Origin: Candidatus Obscuribacterales bacterium
GTDB lineage: Bacteria > Cyanobacteriota > Vampirovibrionia > Obscuribacterales > Obscuribacteraceae
Length of the DNA stretch: 64,000 nucleotides
Direction: 5' to 3'
NCBI GenBank assembly: GCA_019744775.1
Contig: JAIETZ010000005.1
Location: 124,001 to 188,000 of the forward strand
The notes under the pieces were generated by a model that was not told the origin of the DNA, did no database searches, and was given only the letters and a program-made list of their open reading frames with translations. The translations under genes and the position numbers were made by a program. Every line of letters starts with the position of its first letter. The stretch's first letter is position 1. Positions 1-8,157 of the stretch are shown here, in pieces.

Positions 1-688
1 CAGTTCCGCCGGCAACAGTCAGAATTCCTGCCAATTTCAAAATCACATCTTTCGGTGATGTCCAGCCGTTTAATTTTCCCGTGAGTTTGACACCAATTAC
101 TTTTGGCCAACGCACTCCCCAAGGCTCGCCTGCCATCACATCGACAGCGTCAGCTCCGCCGACACCGATGGCGACCATTCCTAAACCACCGGCATTAGGA
201 GTGTGCGAGTCGGTACCAATCATCATGCCGCCAGGGAAAGCGTATTGTTCCAAAACTACTTGGTGAATAATACCTGCACCTGGCTTCCAGAAGCCGATAC
301 CATGTTTTTCAGAAGCTGTTCTAAGGAAGTTGTAGACTTCAGCGTTTTCCGAAAGAGCATTTTCCAAATCTTTGTCTGCACCAACACGAGCCAAGATAAG
401 GTGGTCGCAATGCACCGTTGTCGGCACAGCAACTCTTTTCAATTTGGCTTGCATGAATTGCAAGAGAGCCATTTGCGCTGTGGCATCTTGCATAGCAACG
501 CGGTCTGGACGTAAGAAAGTATATGTCTCACCACGCTTGAGACCTTCTTCGGGCCATCTATCAAGGTGAGCTGTAAGAATCTTCTCAGTGAGCGTTAAAG
601 GACGCTTCAAGCGCTTGCGAGCATCTTCATGCTTTGCAGGCAGGCTCTTGTACACATTTTTGATGTCATTGATATTGAAAAACGTCAT
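1..688 (-). CDS. acn: Aconitate hydratase, mitochondrial type (3' part outside window)
   Basis: Isomerises citrate and isocitrate through cis-aconitate in the TCA cycle, using a 4Fe-4S cluster. The 229 N-terminal residues visible here contain family blocks [58 protein letters not shown] and [14 protein letters not shown]. These match the mitochondrial (ACO2-type) subfamily rather than bacterial AcnA or AcnB; that subfamily is known in some bacteria. The ATG at 688 follows an AGAGAG stretch. The cluster cysteines lie beyond the window edge. It sits 76 bp downstream of the tyrosine phosphatase on the same strand. Confidence 0.93.
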   Translation of the reverse strand, partial: MTFFNINDIKNVYKSLPAKHEDARKRLKRPLTLTEKILTAHLDRWPEEGLKRGETYTFLRPDRVAMQDATAQMALLQFMQAKLKRVAVPTTVHCDHLILARVGADKDLENALSENAEVYNFLRTASEKHGIGFWKPGAGIIHQVVLEQYAFPGGMMIGTDSHTPNAGGLGMVAIGVGGADAVDVMAGEPWGVRWPKVIGVKLTGKLNGWTSPKDVILKLAGILTVAGGT

Positions 689-716
689 GATGATCTCTCT
701 ACTTACGGTGAGACGT

Positions 717-741
717 TGGAGCTGCCCAACCGGCAGTTCCA
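717..741 (-). terminator. Weak hairpin between phosphatase and aconitase genes
   Basis: An inverted repeat (GGAGCTGCC / GGCAGTTCC, one G-U-type mismatch, 5-nt loop) lies in the gap between the phosphatase stop and the aconitase start. There is no T-tract, so it may be an attenuating or mRNA-protecting hairpin rather than a full terminator. Confidence 0.3.
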
Positions 742-764
742 CAACAGGTCTATTTTACCGCTAA

Positions 765-1250
765 TTACTTGATCCAACCCTTGCGAATGAGCATTCCATA
801 GGCAGAAATAACGAATTCATAATGAAACATCCAGAGCTGATGCCAGCCTCCGGCGCGCATTTCAGCAAATGCATCGTTGACATCCCAGCCTTCCCTGAGC
901 ATGCGGAAAATGCCGCATAAGATGCCGGTCCTGTCCGCACCGTGCAAGCAATGCACAAAAATGGGTCTTTTCTCCGGATCATCGACAATTTCCAAAAAGC
1001 GCTTCACTTCTTTGTAGGTAGGGCTTTTCATATATGTCATCGGAATACTTTCAAACTGCATGCCGAGCTTTTCTACTATGGCTCTTTCCGTCTCTATTAG
1101 TCTTCTAGTTGAACGAAGGTTGATAACCGTCTTAATTCCACGGTCCGCCAGAGACTGGTACTGCGACTCAATAGGCTGCCCGCCTCGGAAGAGCCAGTCA
1201 TTTACTTGTTTGAAATTCCTGATGTCAATAGCCACTTTATTCGAAATCAT
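765..1250 (-). CDS. Tyrosine/dual-specificity phosphatase (Siw14-like)
   Basis: A 161-aa single-domain cysteine phosphatase. The P-loop signature HCLHGADRTG (C-x5-R, near residue 99) carries the catalytic Cys and Arg. The N-terminal block VNDWLFRGGQP is typical of the Siw14/DSP-like family that dephosphorylates phosphoproteins or inositol pyrophosphates. There is no signal peptide, so it is probably cytoplasmic. It lies upstream of the aconitase gene on the same strand. The in vivo substrate cannot be told from sequence. Confidence 0.85.
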   Translation of the reverse strand: MISNKVAIDIRNFKQVNDWLFRGGQPIESQYQSLADRGIKTVINLRSTRRLIETERAIVEKLGMQFESIPMTYMKSPTYKEVKRFLEIVDDPEKRPIFVHCLHGADRTGILCGIFRMLREGWDVNDAFAEMRAGGWHQLWMFHYEFVISAYGMLIRKGWIK

Positions 1251-1345
1251 GGAAACTCCTGCTTAGACCAACATTCCCAGATTCGGCAATGTCTATATAA
1301 AACCGACAAGATTTAAAACTTCCAGGCGCTGGGAAAATAAGACTT

Positions 1346-1768
1346 ATGACTGAAGCAACACTTTCAATTGAAGACAACCCAAGCCCAGCTGATTTGCAGC
1401 AAGTTTGGGACATGCTCATCTCCCACAACACAGCGCAAGCAGGTCCGGCTAATTTTCAAAAAATATGCATTTTGGCGCGTGACGCAAACAACCAAATTAT
1501 CGGTGGAATGAATGGCTATACGTTTTGGAATTGGCTCTTCGTTGAAAACTTGGCAGTTGCGGAAAATCAACGAGGACAAAATCTCGGCAGTAAAATCCTG
1601 AAAGCAGCTGAAGCAGAAGCAATACGACGTGGCTGCAAGGCGGCTTATCTGGACACTTTCAGCTTTCAAGCCTTACCATTCTATGAGAAGCAAGGCTATC
1701 GTGTCTTTGGCACGCTCTATGATTTTCCTAACGGTCATCACAAGTACTTTGTCACCAAGCAACTTTAG
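1346..1768 (+). CDS. GNAT family N-acetyltransferase
   Basis: A 140-aa single GNAT domain. The acetyl-CoA-binding segment is VENLAVAENQRGQNLGSKIL (motif A, Q/RxxG-type), followed by YLDTFSFQALPFYEKQGYRVFG (motif B) typical of small-molecule or protein N-acetyltransferases. The ATG is preceded only by a weak GGGAAAA stretch. It converges on the methyltransferase gene with a 3-bp gap. The substrate is unknown. Confidence 0.85.
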   Translation: MTEATLSIEDNPSPADLQQVWDMLISHNTAQAGPANFQKICILARDANNQIIGGMNGYTFWNWLFVENLAVAENQRGQNLGSKILKAAEAEAIRRGCKAAYLDTFSFQALPFYEKQGYRVFGTLYDFPNGHHKYFVTKQL

Positions 1769-1771
1769 TAA

Positions 1772-2560
1772 TTACTTTCTTTGTGCAAAATACACTGAAG
1801 TGATGTACTTCATAACGACTTGTCCGTCTTTCTGACTTTCGCCAAACAAAGCACTCAGGTCTTGATTCAATTTCAAAAAGAGTTCGCCGGCTTTTGGCAC
1901 GTATGATGCAGAAGCGGCGCGTCCCAATAATCCTGCCTCATCCATCTCTTGTTGATTTTCAAAATCAACCTTGCCTGCTGACTGAAAAAGACTGCTTTCC
2001 AGTAAATCAATTCCGGAGTAACCACGCTTCATTTCCACGGATCGAGCATCCGGGATTTGATGCAATACATTGGAATAAAGACGAGTAAATTCATCGCGAT
2101 CATCTCTTTCGTTCCATACAAGAAAACAAAAGCCCTTTGGTTTCAAGATGCGCACAAATTCCTTTAGCGTAGGTTCGGGTTGAAACCAGTGAAATGCTTG
2201 TGCAGCCAAAACAGCATCGGCAACTCCGTCTTCCAAACCCGTATGCTCCGACGATGCATTTATGTACGACAGCCATTCAAATTTGCTTTTGGAATTCTCC
2301 TCAATTGCTTGCTCACGCATATCATCGTTTGGATCAACTCCAATTGTCGGTATTTTCCGCTCGGCAAACAAACGCGATGAAATTCCTGTGCCGCAACCGA
2401 CATCAACCAGAAGAGACTTTTCATTCAAGTGGGACTTTTCAACAATAAAATCAATCGCTTCATCCGGATACGTCGGTCGTGCCTTGGCGTAAATTTGCCC
2501 AAGACCTGTAAAGCGTCCTTTGGGATCAAACTTTGAATTAGATAGCTTATCGTCAGACAT
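1772..2560 (-). CDS. Class I SAM-dependent methyltransferase
   Basis: A 262-aa methyltransferase. Motif I is LLVDVGCGTGISSRL, followed by an acidic post-I residue (VDPND), then ADAVLAAQAFHWF and a PKGFCFLVWNE strand typical of the Methyltransf_11/25 fold. The start at 2560 is preferred because GGGAG lies 6 nt upstream; a start at 2590 would add ten residues without a ribosome-binding site. The substrate is unknown; relatives include putative trans-aconitate-type and small-molecule methyltransferases. Confidence 0.82.
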   Translation of the reverse strand: MSDDKLSNSKFDPKGRFTGLGQIYAKARPTYPDEAIDFIVEKSHLNEKSLLVDVGCGTGISSRLFAERKIPTIGVDPNDDMREQAIEENSKSKFEWLSYINASSEHTGLEDGVADAVLAAQAFHWFQPEPTLKEFVRILKPKGFCFLVWNERDDRDEFTRLYSNVLHQIPDARSVEMKRGYSGIDLLESSLFQSAGKVDFENQQEMDEAGLLGRAASASYVPKAGELFLKLNQDLSALFGESQKDGQVVMKYITSVYFAQRK

Positions 2561-2605
2561 TGTCACTCCCGCCACAAAAATTGCTCTCACCAGTATTACA
2601 TATTT

Positions 2606-2628
2606 GCAGGGGCGCGCCGCACGCGCCT
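2606..2628 (+). repeat. Divergent REP-like hairpin copy
   Basis: GC-rich copy of the interspersed hairpin: GCAG foot, then GGGCGCG...CGCGCC arms. The centre is GCCGC instead of ATTGCAT. It lies upstream of the permease gene, between divergent genes. It is assigned by resemblance to the eight good copies and is the least certain. Confidence 0.45.
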
Positions 2629-2649
2629 TCTTCCTGTTAAGATGAGCGC

Positions 2650-3957
2650 GTGAAGGAAAGAAAGCCCAGCATTTATATACCGACTCTCTATCTTGCTGAA
2701 GGATTGCCCTACACGATAGTCAACAGCATGTCGGTTGTGTTTTTTAAAAATCTCGGCTTGTCCAATGAGCTAATTGGCTTGACAAGCTGGTTGGCATTGC
2801 CTTGGACAATCAAATTATTTTGGGGACCATTTGTTGATTTGATTGGCACTAAACGCAAATGGATTCTTACCTGCCAGCTTATGCTCACTGTACTAACCGG
2901 CTTCCTTGCGTCAGACGCATTGACGTCTAACGCAATTCCTTTGGCATTTTTTGTGTTTGCAGTGATGGCATTTGTCTCGGCGACGCAGGATATTGCCATC
3001 GATGGTTATTACATGGAGGCTCTGACAGGCAAAGAGCAAGCCTACTTCATAGGTATTCGTAGTGCTGCCTACAAAGTAGCCTGGCTTCTGGGCTCAGGCG
3101 GCTTGGTTTTTCTTGCTGGAAAACTCGGTGAATTTTTAGGCGTGCAAAACGGCTGGGCGATATCCTTTGCAACCAGCGCTGTTCTCTTTCTTGTGCTCTT
3201 AGCCTTTCACTCTTTCTATTTGCCTCACCCCAAGCAAAAATCAACTGAATCAATCGGCGTCACTCCAAGTGTTTTTGGTCGCGTGTTTTCCACCTACTTC
3301 CAACAGCCGGCAATTCTGCCGATAGTTTTGTACATACTTACATTTAGGCTGGGCGATGCGCTCATGTTGAAAATGGCGCAACCGTTTCTTCTTGACCCGA
3401 TAGAAAAAGGTGGACTGGCTATTTCCACAGCCGATGTCGGAATTATCTACGGCACTGTTGGAATGCTATTTCTAATTGCCGGTGGCATTCTTGGCGGATT
3501 TCTTGTTTCAAAAGACGGACTAAAAAAATGGCTGTGGCCGACAGCATTGATTCAAAACTCGGCAATACTTCTATATTGGTTACTTGCGCTCTACAAGCCG
3601 GGTTTGACAGGCGTAGCAGTTGTAAATTCAATTGAACAATTCTCTTACGGCCTGGGCGTGTCTGCTTATACGGTATTTTTGCTTACAACAGTGAAGCAAG
3701 AATTCAAAGCGGCACATTACGCAATTGCCACAGGCATGATGGCGCTGGGACTGCTCGTACCTCAGTCGATAAGTGGCTATTTGGTAACTTGGCTTGGTTA
3801 TACAAATTTCTTTTTATTGAGTTTTTGCGCGGCCATTCCTGGTATTATCACGATCTTCTTTTTGCCGCTAAACAAAATTCCGGAAACAACAACTCAATCT
3901 GTTGAAGGAGAATCTCATGGAATACAGGAAGTTAGGGAAGTGGGCCCTTCGTGTTAG
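2650..3957 (+). CDS. MFS/PAT-type permease (AmpG-like)
   Basis: A 435-aa polytopic inner-membrane protein with about 12 hydrophobic segments. The opening LYLAEGLPYTIVN and WGPFVDLIGTKRKW loop are characteristic of the PAT branch (AmpG muropeptide permease and acetyl-CoA transporter relatives) of the major facilitator superfamily. QDIAIDGYYME in helix 4 also fits that branch. Translation starts at a GTG. The last 41 bp overlap the aldo/keto reductase start, so the two are probably translationally coupled. The transported solute cannot be assigned from sequence. Confidence 0.85.
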   Translation: MKERKPSIYIPTLYLAEGLPYTIVNSMSVVFFKNLGLSNELIGLTSWLALPWTIKLFWGPFVDLIGTKRKWILTCQLMLTVLTGFLASDALTSNAIPLAFFVFAVMAFVSATQDIAIDGYYMEALTGKEQAYFIGIRSAAYKVAWLLGSGGLVFLAGKLGEFLGVQNGWAISFATSAVLFLVLLAFHSFYLPHPKQKSTESIGVTPSVFGRVFSTYFQQPAILPIVLYILTFRLGDALMLKMAQPFLLDPIEKGGLAISTADVGIIYGTVGMLFLIAGGILGGFLVSKDGLKKWLWPTALIQNSAILLYWLLALYKPGLTGVAVVNSIEQFSYGLGVSAYTVFLLTTVKQEFKAAHYAIATGMMALGLLVPQSISGYLVTWLGYTNFFLLSFCAAIPGIITIFFLPLNKIPETTTQSVEGESHGIQEVREVGPSC

Positions 3958-4891
3958 TGAAATAGGCATTGGCAGCTGGCTAACCTATGGCGGCAGCGTC
4001 GACAAAAAACAATCTATTCACTGTTTGCATCATGCCTTTGAGCAAGGCATCAACTTCTTTGACACCGCAAATGTGTACGCTCACGGTGAATCGGAAAAGG
4101 TTGTCGGTGAAGCAATAAAACATCTCGATCGCGACGACATTGTGCTTGCCACAAAAGTCTATTTCCCCATGGGCAATGGACCAAATGACGGCGGACTGTC
4201 GCGTAAGCATATTTTTGAGCAGTGTCATCACAGCTTGAAGCGTCTGGACACAAGCTACATTGATCTCTATCAGTGTCATCGCTTTGATCCAAACGTGTCG
4301 ATGGAAGAACTTGTGCGCACGATGGATGATTTAACACGACAAGGAAAAATACTTTACTGGGGAGTCAGTGAATGGCCCGCTGAAAAAATTGTCGAGGCAG
4401 TTGAAGTTGCATCGAAACTAAACGCACCGCCACCTGTTTCCAATCAACCTTTCTACAACATGCTGGGAAGATCTATAGAAGAATCAGTTATTCCAACGTG
4501 CGAAAAATTAGGTTTGGGACAAGTTGTTTTCTCCCCTCTGGCGCAAGGTGTTCTAACCGGCAAATACAAGCCTGGACACAAACACCCGACAGATAGCCGA
4601 GCGGCAGATCCCAGACAAAACGCGTTTATGGTAGGCCGTGACTTAATGTCTGATGCCACACTGGAAAAAGTCCAGCAATTGGCTCTAATTGCCAACCAAT
4701 TGGGTATTTCGAACGCCCAGTTGGCTCTTGCCTGGTGTTTGCGCCTAGGCAATATCAGCAGCTGCATCATTGGAGCGACAAAAACAAGCCAAATTGATGA
4801 TAATGTCAAAGCCAGCGGTATCAAATTGTCTCAAGATGTCCTCAAACGAATTGATGATATCGTGAGCGCCAACTATGCTGGAATTAGTTAA
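3917..4891 (+). CDS. Aldo/keto reductase (Kv-beta/YghZ type)
   Basis: A 324-aa NADPH-dependent carbonyl reductase with a TIM-barrel fold. The catalytic tetrad is visible as FDTANVY (Asp and Tyr), LATK (Lys) and YQCHR (His). The C-terminal IIGATKTSQIDDN binds the cofactor phosphate. The ATG at 3917 has AAGGAG 6 nt upstream. That site lies inside the end of the permease gene, giving a 41-bp overlap. Closest family resemblance is to potassium-channel beta subunits and YghZ-like reductases; the substrate is unknown. Confidence 0.9.
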   Translation: MEYRKLGKWALRVSEIGIGSWLTYGGSVDKKQSIHCLHHAFEQGINFFDTANVYAHGESEKVVGEAIKHLDRDDIVLATKVYFPMGNGPNDGGLSRKHIFEQCHHSLKRLDTSYIDLYQCHRFDPNVSMEELVRTMDDLTRQGKILYWGVSEWPAEKIVEAVEVASKLNAPPPVSNQPFYNMLGRSIEESVIPTCEKLGLGQVVFSPLAQGVLTGKYKPGHKHPTDSRAADPRQNAFMVGRDLMSDATLEKVQQLALIANQLGISNAQLALAWCLRLGNISSCIIGATKTSQIDDNVKASGIKLSQDVLKRIDDIVSANYAGIS

Positions 4892-4908
4892 CTCTTGGAG
4901 GAGAAATA

Positions 4909-5529
4909 ATGGCTGTAACAGTAAAACGAGCCTCTATGTGGCGTAAGGAGATAACCAATAAACCAGGAACTCTGGCAGACTCTCTAAAAACGCTATCCAA
5001 GTCAGGCGTCAATCTGCAAACAGTTATGGGTTATGTTTATCCAGGACAACCCAAGAAGGCTGCAGTTGAGGTTTACCCGGTTTCCGGTTCCAAGGCAGTG
5101 AAAGCGGCCAAATCTTCCCGCTTCAAGGCAGGCGAAGTGCACTGCCTATTAGTCGAAGGCGACGACAAGATTGGTCTTTGTCACAGAATGGCTGAAGCCA
5201 TCTCGGATGCAGGCATCAATTTGAATTTCGTTGTTATCCAAGTATTCGGCAGAAAATATTCCGGTTGGTTTGGCTTTAAGACAGAAGCAGATGCTGCCAA
5301 GGCAGTACCCATCATTAAAGCCATCAACATGGGCACATCTTTGCCAGGTACGAAAAAACCGGCTAAGAGAAAACCATCGAAAGTCAGAAAAGCTGCTAAA
5401 AGAGCTGGAGCTAAAGTTATCAAACTAAGTTCGGCTAAGAAGCGCAAAAAAGGTACTACCGCAAAAGCAGCTATGAGACGGACAGCCGGCAAGAAAAAGA
5501 CCAAGAAAAAGACCAGCAAGCGCAGATAA
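4909..5529 (+). CDS. Tandem ACT-domain protein with histone-H1-like lysine tail
   Basis: A 206-aa protein in two parts. Residues 1-145 resemble two ACT modules: KPGTLADSLKTLSKSGVNLQTVMGYV, then KIGLCHRMAEAISDAGINLNFVVIQVFG. ACT modules bind amino acids or similar ligands. Residues about 148-206 form a tail extremely rich in Lys, Arg and Ala (AKRKPSKVRKAAKR, KKKTKKKTSKRR), like the tails of bacterial H1-type nucleoid proteins. GGAGG lies just before the ATG. Role inferred: a ligand-sensing, DNA- or RNA-binding protein. No catalytic domain is present. Confidence 0.78.
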   Translation: MAVTVKRASMWRKEITNKPGTLADSLKTLSKSGVNLQTVMGYVYPGQPKKAAVEVYPVSGSKAVKAAKSSRFKAGEVHCLLVEGDDKIGLCHRMAEAISDAGINLNFVVIQVFGRKYSGWFGFKTEADAAKAVPIIKAINMGTSLPGTKKPAKRKPSKVRKAAKRAGAKVIKLSSAKKRKKGTTAKAAMRRTAGKKKTKKKTSKRR

Positions 5530-5547
5530 AGCCAGCTTAGACAATTA

Positions 5548-5593
5548 AACAAGGGGATGGTTTTGACGACAGCAAATAAATCATCCCCTTGTT
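5548..5593 (+). terminator. 12-bp inverted repeat, hairpin between ACT gene and GIN-type gene
   Basis: Perfect 12-bp arms (AACAAGGGGATG at 5548-5559 and its complement at 5582-5593) flank a 22-nt loop. The hairpin follows the ACT gene stop by 18 bp and ends 18 bp before the next ribosome-binding site. There is no T-run, so it may be a Rho-assisted terminator, an mRNA stabiliser or an operator. Confidence 0.5.
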
Positions 5594-5624
5594 ATCATTA
5601 AGGAAACAATTGGAGGCAGCGGCG

Positions 5625-6500
5625 ATGTTTCGAATTCTACTTATGATCTTAGCTTTCCAGCTATTTCTGCCGGCGTTTGCCGCCAAGTCTGGAATCATGA
5701 CCGAAACCGAGGCAAAGACAGATAATTTGTTTACTCCACCAGACTTTGTGACATTTGCTCAGATAAGCATGGACGCCCCAGAAATTATTCTGGCAGTCGA
5801 AGGGGTCAACGCAACTATCAAGCGCGTACCAAAATTGAGCCAGATAAATGTTTCCAGCAATTGTCCGGGACACTGGAATTGCACAAGAAATGTCATTCGC
5901 CAGGTAGCGGCCCTCAATATGCCGAAAGGGGTCGCCATTCGTGCTGACTCAGCAGGCGGCGTCGCCCTGGTTAACGGCAAAGTTTACGGACTTCCAAGCA
6001 GCGGTGGTCAGATAAAAGGGCTTAAAATTGAAAACGGACAAGTGATTATCAATGGCCAGCCTATGCAACCTCTACAAGGCTCGGACAAGGCAGGCAGCTG
6101 CACAGGACCCGATGTCCTTGAAGTACAAGTCCCTGACACCTATATGGGTGATTTGCGCCTTCTTATCAACGGCAATTCTCAGGTAGCAGTGGACGGGTGG
6201 AAAAACGGCGCTGTGCAGGCAAACGTGGCAACAAACGGCACTTTGTCGGCAAACAAATTGGACAAGGTCGCCAAACTGGTTATAGATGTGCAAGGCAAGG
6301 GAAAAGCACATGTAGGAAACATGACTGCAAAAACTCTTGTAGTCAATATCGTTGGAGACGGCAACATAACAATTGACCACGGAACGGCAGATGTAAGCAA
6401 TGCCACCATATCCGGTACCGGAACAATAAGTTTGCACGGCAAGTACAACAATATGCAGAAAGACGTTAAGGGTCAGGGCGTAATCGAAATTCTGGACTAA
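5625..6500 (+). CDS. Secreted GIN-domain (DUF2807-like) beta-rich protein
   Basis: A 291-aa exported protein. Residues 1-18 form a signal peptide (FRILLMILAFQLFLPAFA). The C-terminal half is a run of short beta strands with spaced Gly/Asn (INGNSQVAVDGW, VDVQGKGKAHVGN, VGDGNITIDHGTA, ISGTGTISLHGKY), the pattern of DUF2807 'head GIN' beta-helical domains. The ATG at 5625 has GGAGG 8 nt upstream. The stop overlaps the next gene's start (TAATG), so the two are coupled. The function of GIN domains is not established; surface adhesion is often suggested. Confidence 0.72.
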   Translation: MFRILLMILAFQLFLPAFAAKSGIMTETEAKTDNLFTPPDFVTFAQISMDAPEIILAVEGVNATIKRVPKLSQINVSSNCPGHWNCTRNVIRQVAALNMPKGVAIRADSAGGVALVNGKVYGLPSSGGQIKGLKIENGQVIINGQPMQPLQGSDKAGSCTGPDVLEVQVPDTYMGDLRLLINGNSQVAVDGWKNGAVQANVATNGTLSANKLDKVAKLVIDVQGKGKAHVGNMTAKTLVVNIVGDGNITIDHGTADVSNATISGTGTISLHGKYNNMQKDVKGQGVIEILD

Positions 6501-7006
6501 TGGATCTTAATAAACTCGCAGATCTAGTCGAACAAATGTCAATCGAGCATAGCTATCCCGGCTATGACGTTAGATCCACACATTTAGGTATGCCGGACTC
6601 GGTAACCAAATCACCTGCACGGTTATTTGGATTAGCTTTAGAACACGAAAGTGTCATGGTCAAATTAGTCGCTCTGCGCTGGTTCTATGACAGACCAGGC
6701 GATGCTAAGCGATATCAAAAGACTTTATTGGATCTTCTTGCCAGTCCCGATGAATGGGTACGTCTGGAAACAGCCAAGACAATAAGCCGCATCCACAACG
6801 TGGACGAGCAAGTTGCAATTGCCGTATCGAAATTGTTGTCCGATCCAAACATGGAAGTGCGCAAGCACGCAGCCAAAGCACTGGGCAAACTTGGACACAA
6901 GAATTCGGAGATTATCGAAAACTTGCAAAAAGCAAGTAGCGACTCTGATCGCGAAGTACGCTGGAAAGCAGAAAAAGCATTGCGCCTTTTAGGTGCTTAC
7001 CAATAG
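6500..7006 (+). CDS. HEAT-repeat protein
   Basis: A 168-aa soluble protein with no signal peptide. At least three HEAT/PBS-lyase-type helical repeats are visible: SPDEWVRLETAKTISRI, DPNMEVRKHAAKALGKLG and DSDREVRWKAEKALRLLG, each with the conserved VR dipeptide. Such repeats make scaffolds for protein binding. It is translationally coupled (TAATG) to the secreted GIN-type gene upstream. No catalytic residues are seen. Confidence 0.8.
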   Translation: MDLNKLADLVEQMSIEHSYPGYDVRSTHLGMPDSVTKSPARLFGLALEHESVMVKLVALRWFYDRPGDAKRYQKTLLDLLASPDEWVRLETAKTISRIHNVDEQVAIAVSKLLSDPNMEVRKHAAKALGKLGHKNSEIIENLQKASSDSDREVRWKAEKALRLLGAYQ

Positions 7007-7012
7007 ACTCTG

Positions 7013-7447
7013 CTAAAGTCCTGGAAATCGCTTAGCGATTTCTTTCAGACGTTCGGCGAATTTATGCTTCTCTTGCAAGCGATTAGCGTAGTCGTACTCG
7101 AAGTACTGCTCGAGAAAATTGAGATTGTATCTGACAATCTTCAATAATTCTTCAAGCGTTGAATCAACGTCGCTATTAAACATCTTGAGCTCAGGCAAAC
7201 AACCGTCAGGTCTGAGTTGTTTGCCTTGAGCCAAGAAGTTATGCGCCTTAGCGCAAAGCGTTGCGTATTCAGAGGCCAACAGATGGAAGTGATGACAAAT
7301 TATCTTCTCTTCCAGAGTCACTCGTTTGTCGGCCAGGAGCTGAATCACTTCACTTATCTTGTCGATAAGCTTATTGATTGTTCTCAGCTCAGCCAGCCAA
7401 GCAACATAGTCACCATCGGCGTATTGAATTTCAGAACTTGCGTTCAA
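7013..7447 (-). CDS. Unrecognised 144-aa helical protein downstream of an RHH regulator
   Basis: I do not recognise a family. The predicted protein is alpha-helical and charged, lacks a signal peptide and has two cysteines near the middle (IICHHFH and ATLCAKAH). It starts 15 bp after the stop of the ribbon-helix-helix gene, so the two are probably one operon, an arrangement also seen in toxin-antitoxin modules. Nothing in the sequence shows a known toxin active site, so that reading is only a possibility. It converges on the HEAT-repeat gene. Confidence 0.65.
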   Translation of the reverse strand: MNASSEIQYADGDYVAWLAELRTINKLIDKISEVIQLLADKRVTLEEKIICHHFHLLASEYATLCAKAHNFLAQGKQLRPDGCLPELKMFNSDVDSTLEELLKIVRYNLNFLEQYFEYDYANRLQEKHKFAERLKEIAKRFPGL

Positions 7448-7462
7448 GTCTCAGTAAGTCTT

Positions 7463-7672
7463 TTAGGAGACGGCTACTGGTTGCTCGGCAACAACGGTAA
7501 CGGACGATGGGGACATCGACTGTCCGCTGCCTTGCGTGCGTTTGAAATTATCCAAATAGCGACGTAATGCTTCTCTAATCAAATCGGATCTTGTACGGTG
7601 CTCACATTGGGCAATGTAGTCAGCCTGTTCGAGCATTGCTTGTGGAATTGCAATCAGCACCTTTTTTGGCAT
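7463..7672 (-). CDS. Ribbon-helix-helix (CopG/MetJ-type) DNA-binding protein
   Basis: A 69-aa protein. Residues 1-45 fit the RHH fold: an N-terminal beta strand KKVLIAIP, helix 1 MLEQADYIAQCEH, the turn RTRSDLI and helix 2 REALRRYLDNF. RHH proteins bind DNA as dimers and often act as autoregulating antitoxins or repressors. AGAGGA lies 7 nt before the ATG. The C-terminal 20 residues are low-complexity. It is upstream of, and close to, the 144-aa unknown gene. Confidence 0.85.
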   Translation of the reverse strand: MPKKVLIAIPQAMLEQADYIAQCEHRTRSDLIREALRRYLDNFKRTQGSGQSMSPSSVTVVAEQPVAVS

Positions 7673-8157
7673 TAGTTAGTCCTCTCAAATTCAAACGGTA
7701 AACCAGATCTAGATCCCCGATAGGCAGGAATCTAAAACAACTTATACGAAGGGGTTCCTCAGATAATTCTGATAAATTGCCGCCGCATGTACGATTTATA
7801 GTGGTCGGCAACAACAGCTATAAACTCTACACAACAGAATCGATATCGTAAAGGTCTAAAATGCCCCGTAATGTGTATTTGTGGTGTTCAAGACATAAAA
7901 AGGATTTCCTGAAACTTACGCGGTATATATGCTGGGTGTCTCTTTGTACAAACAGCCTCTATATTTCCTCGCATTATGAGAGTAGAAATGCATTATCACT
8001 CTATGTTTTTTCATTGTCGTTTGATACACGATCTCATTCTCATCTGTAGGGGCGCATTGCATGCGCCCGAATAAAATTTTGAACGCAGATAACGTAAGAT
8101 CGAAGCTGCTTAAATAACTGAGATTCTCGAGATAGAAAGAGAAAATCGAAAGTAAAT
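7673..8157. other. Intergenic region upstream of RHH and exonuclease III genes
   Basis: A 485-bp stretch between divergent genes. It must hold the promoters of both. One REP-like hairpin lies at 8046-8068. A 62-codon reading frame at 7861-8049 ends at the repeat and looks non-coding. I see no RNA gene or mobile element. Confidence 0.6.
8046..8068 (+). repeat. REP-like GTAG hairpin, copy 1
   Basis: GTAG foot followed by an 8-bp stem (GGGCGCAT / ATGCGCCC) and a TGC loop. Perfect match to the consensus of the family in this window. Confidence 0.9.

Noticed and set aside
7861-8049. 62-codon frame upstream of exonuclease III
   Set aside because: No ribosome-binding site, no similarity I recognise, and it ends in the REP-like repeat.
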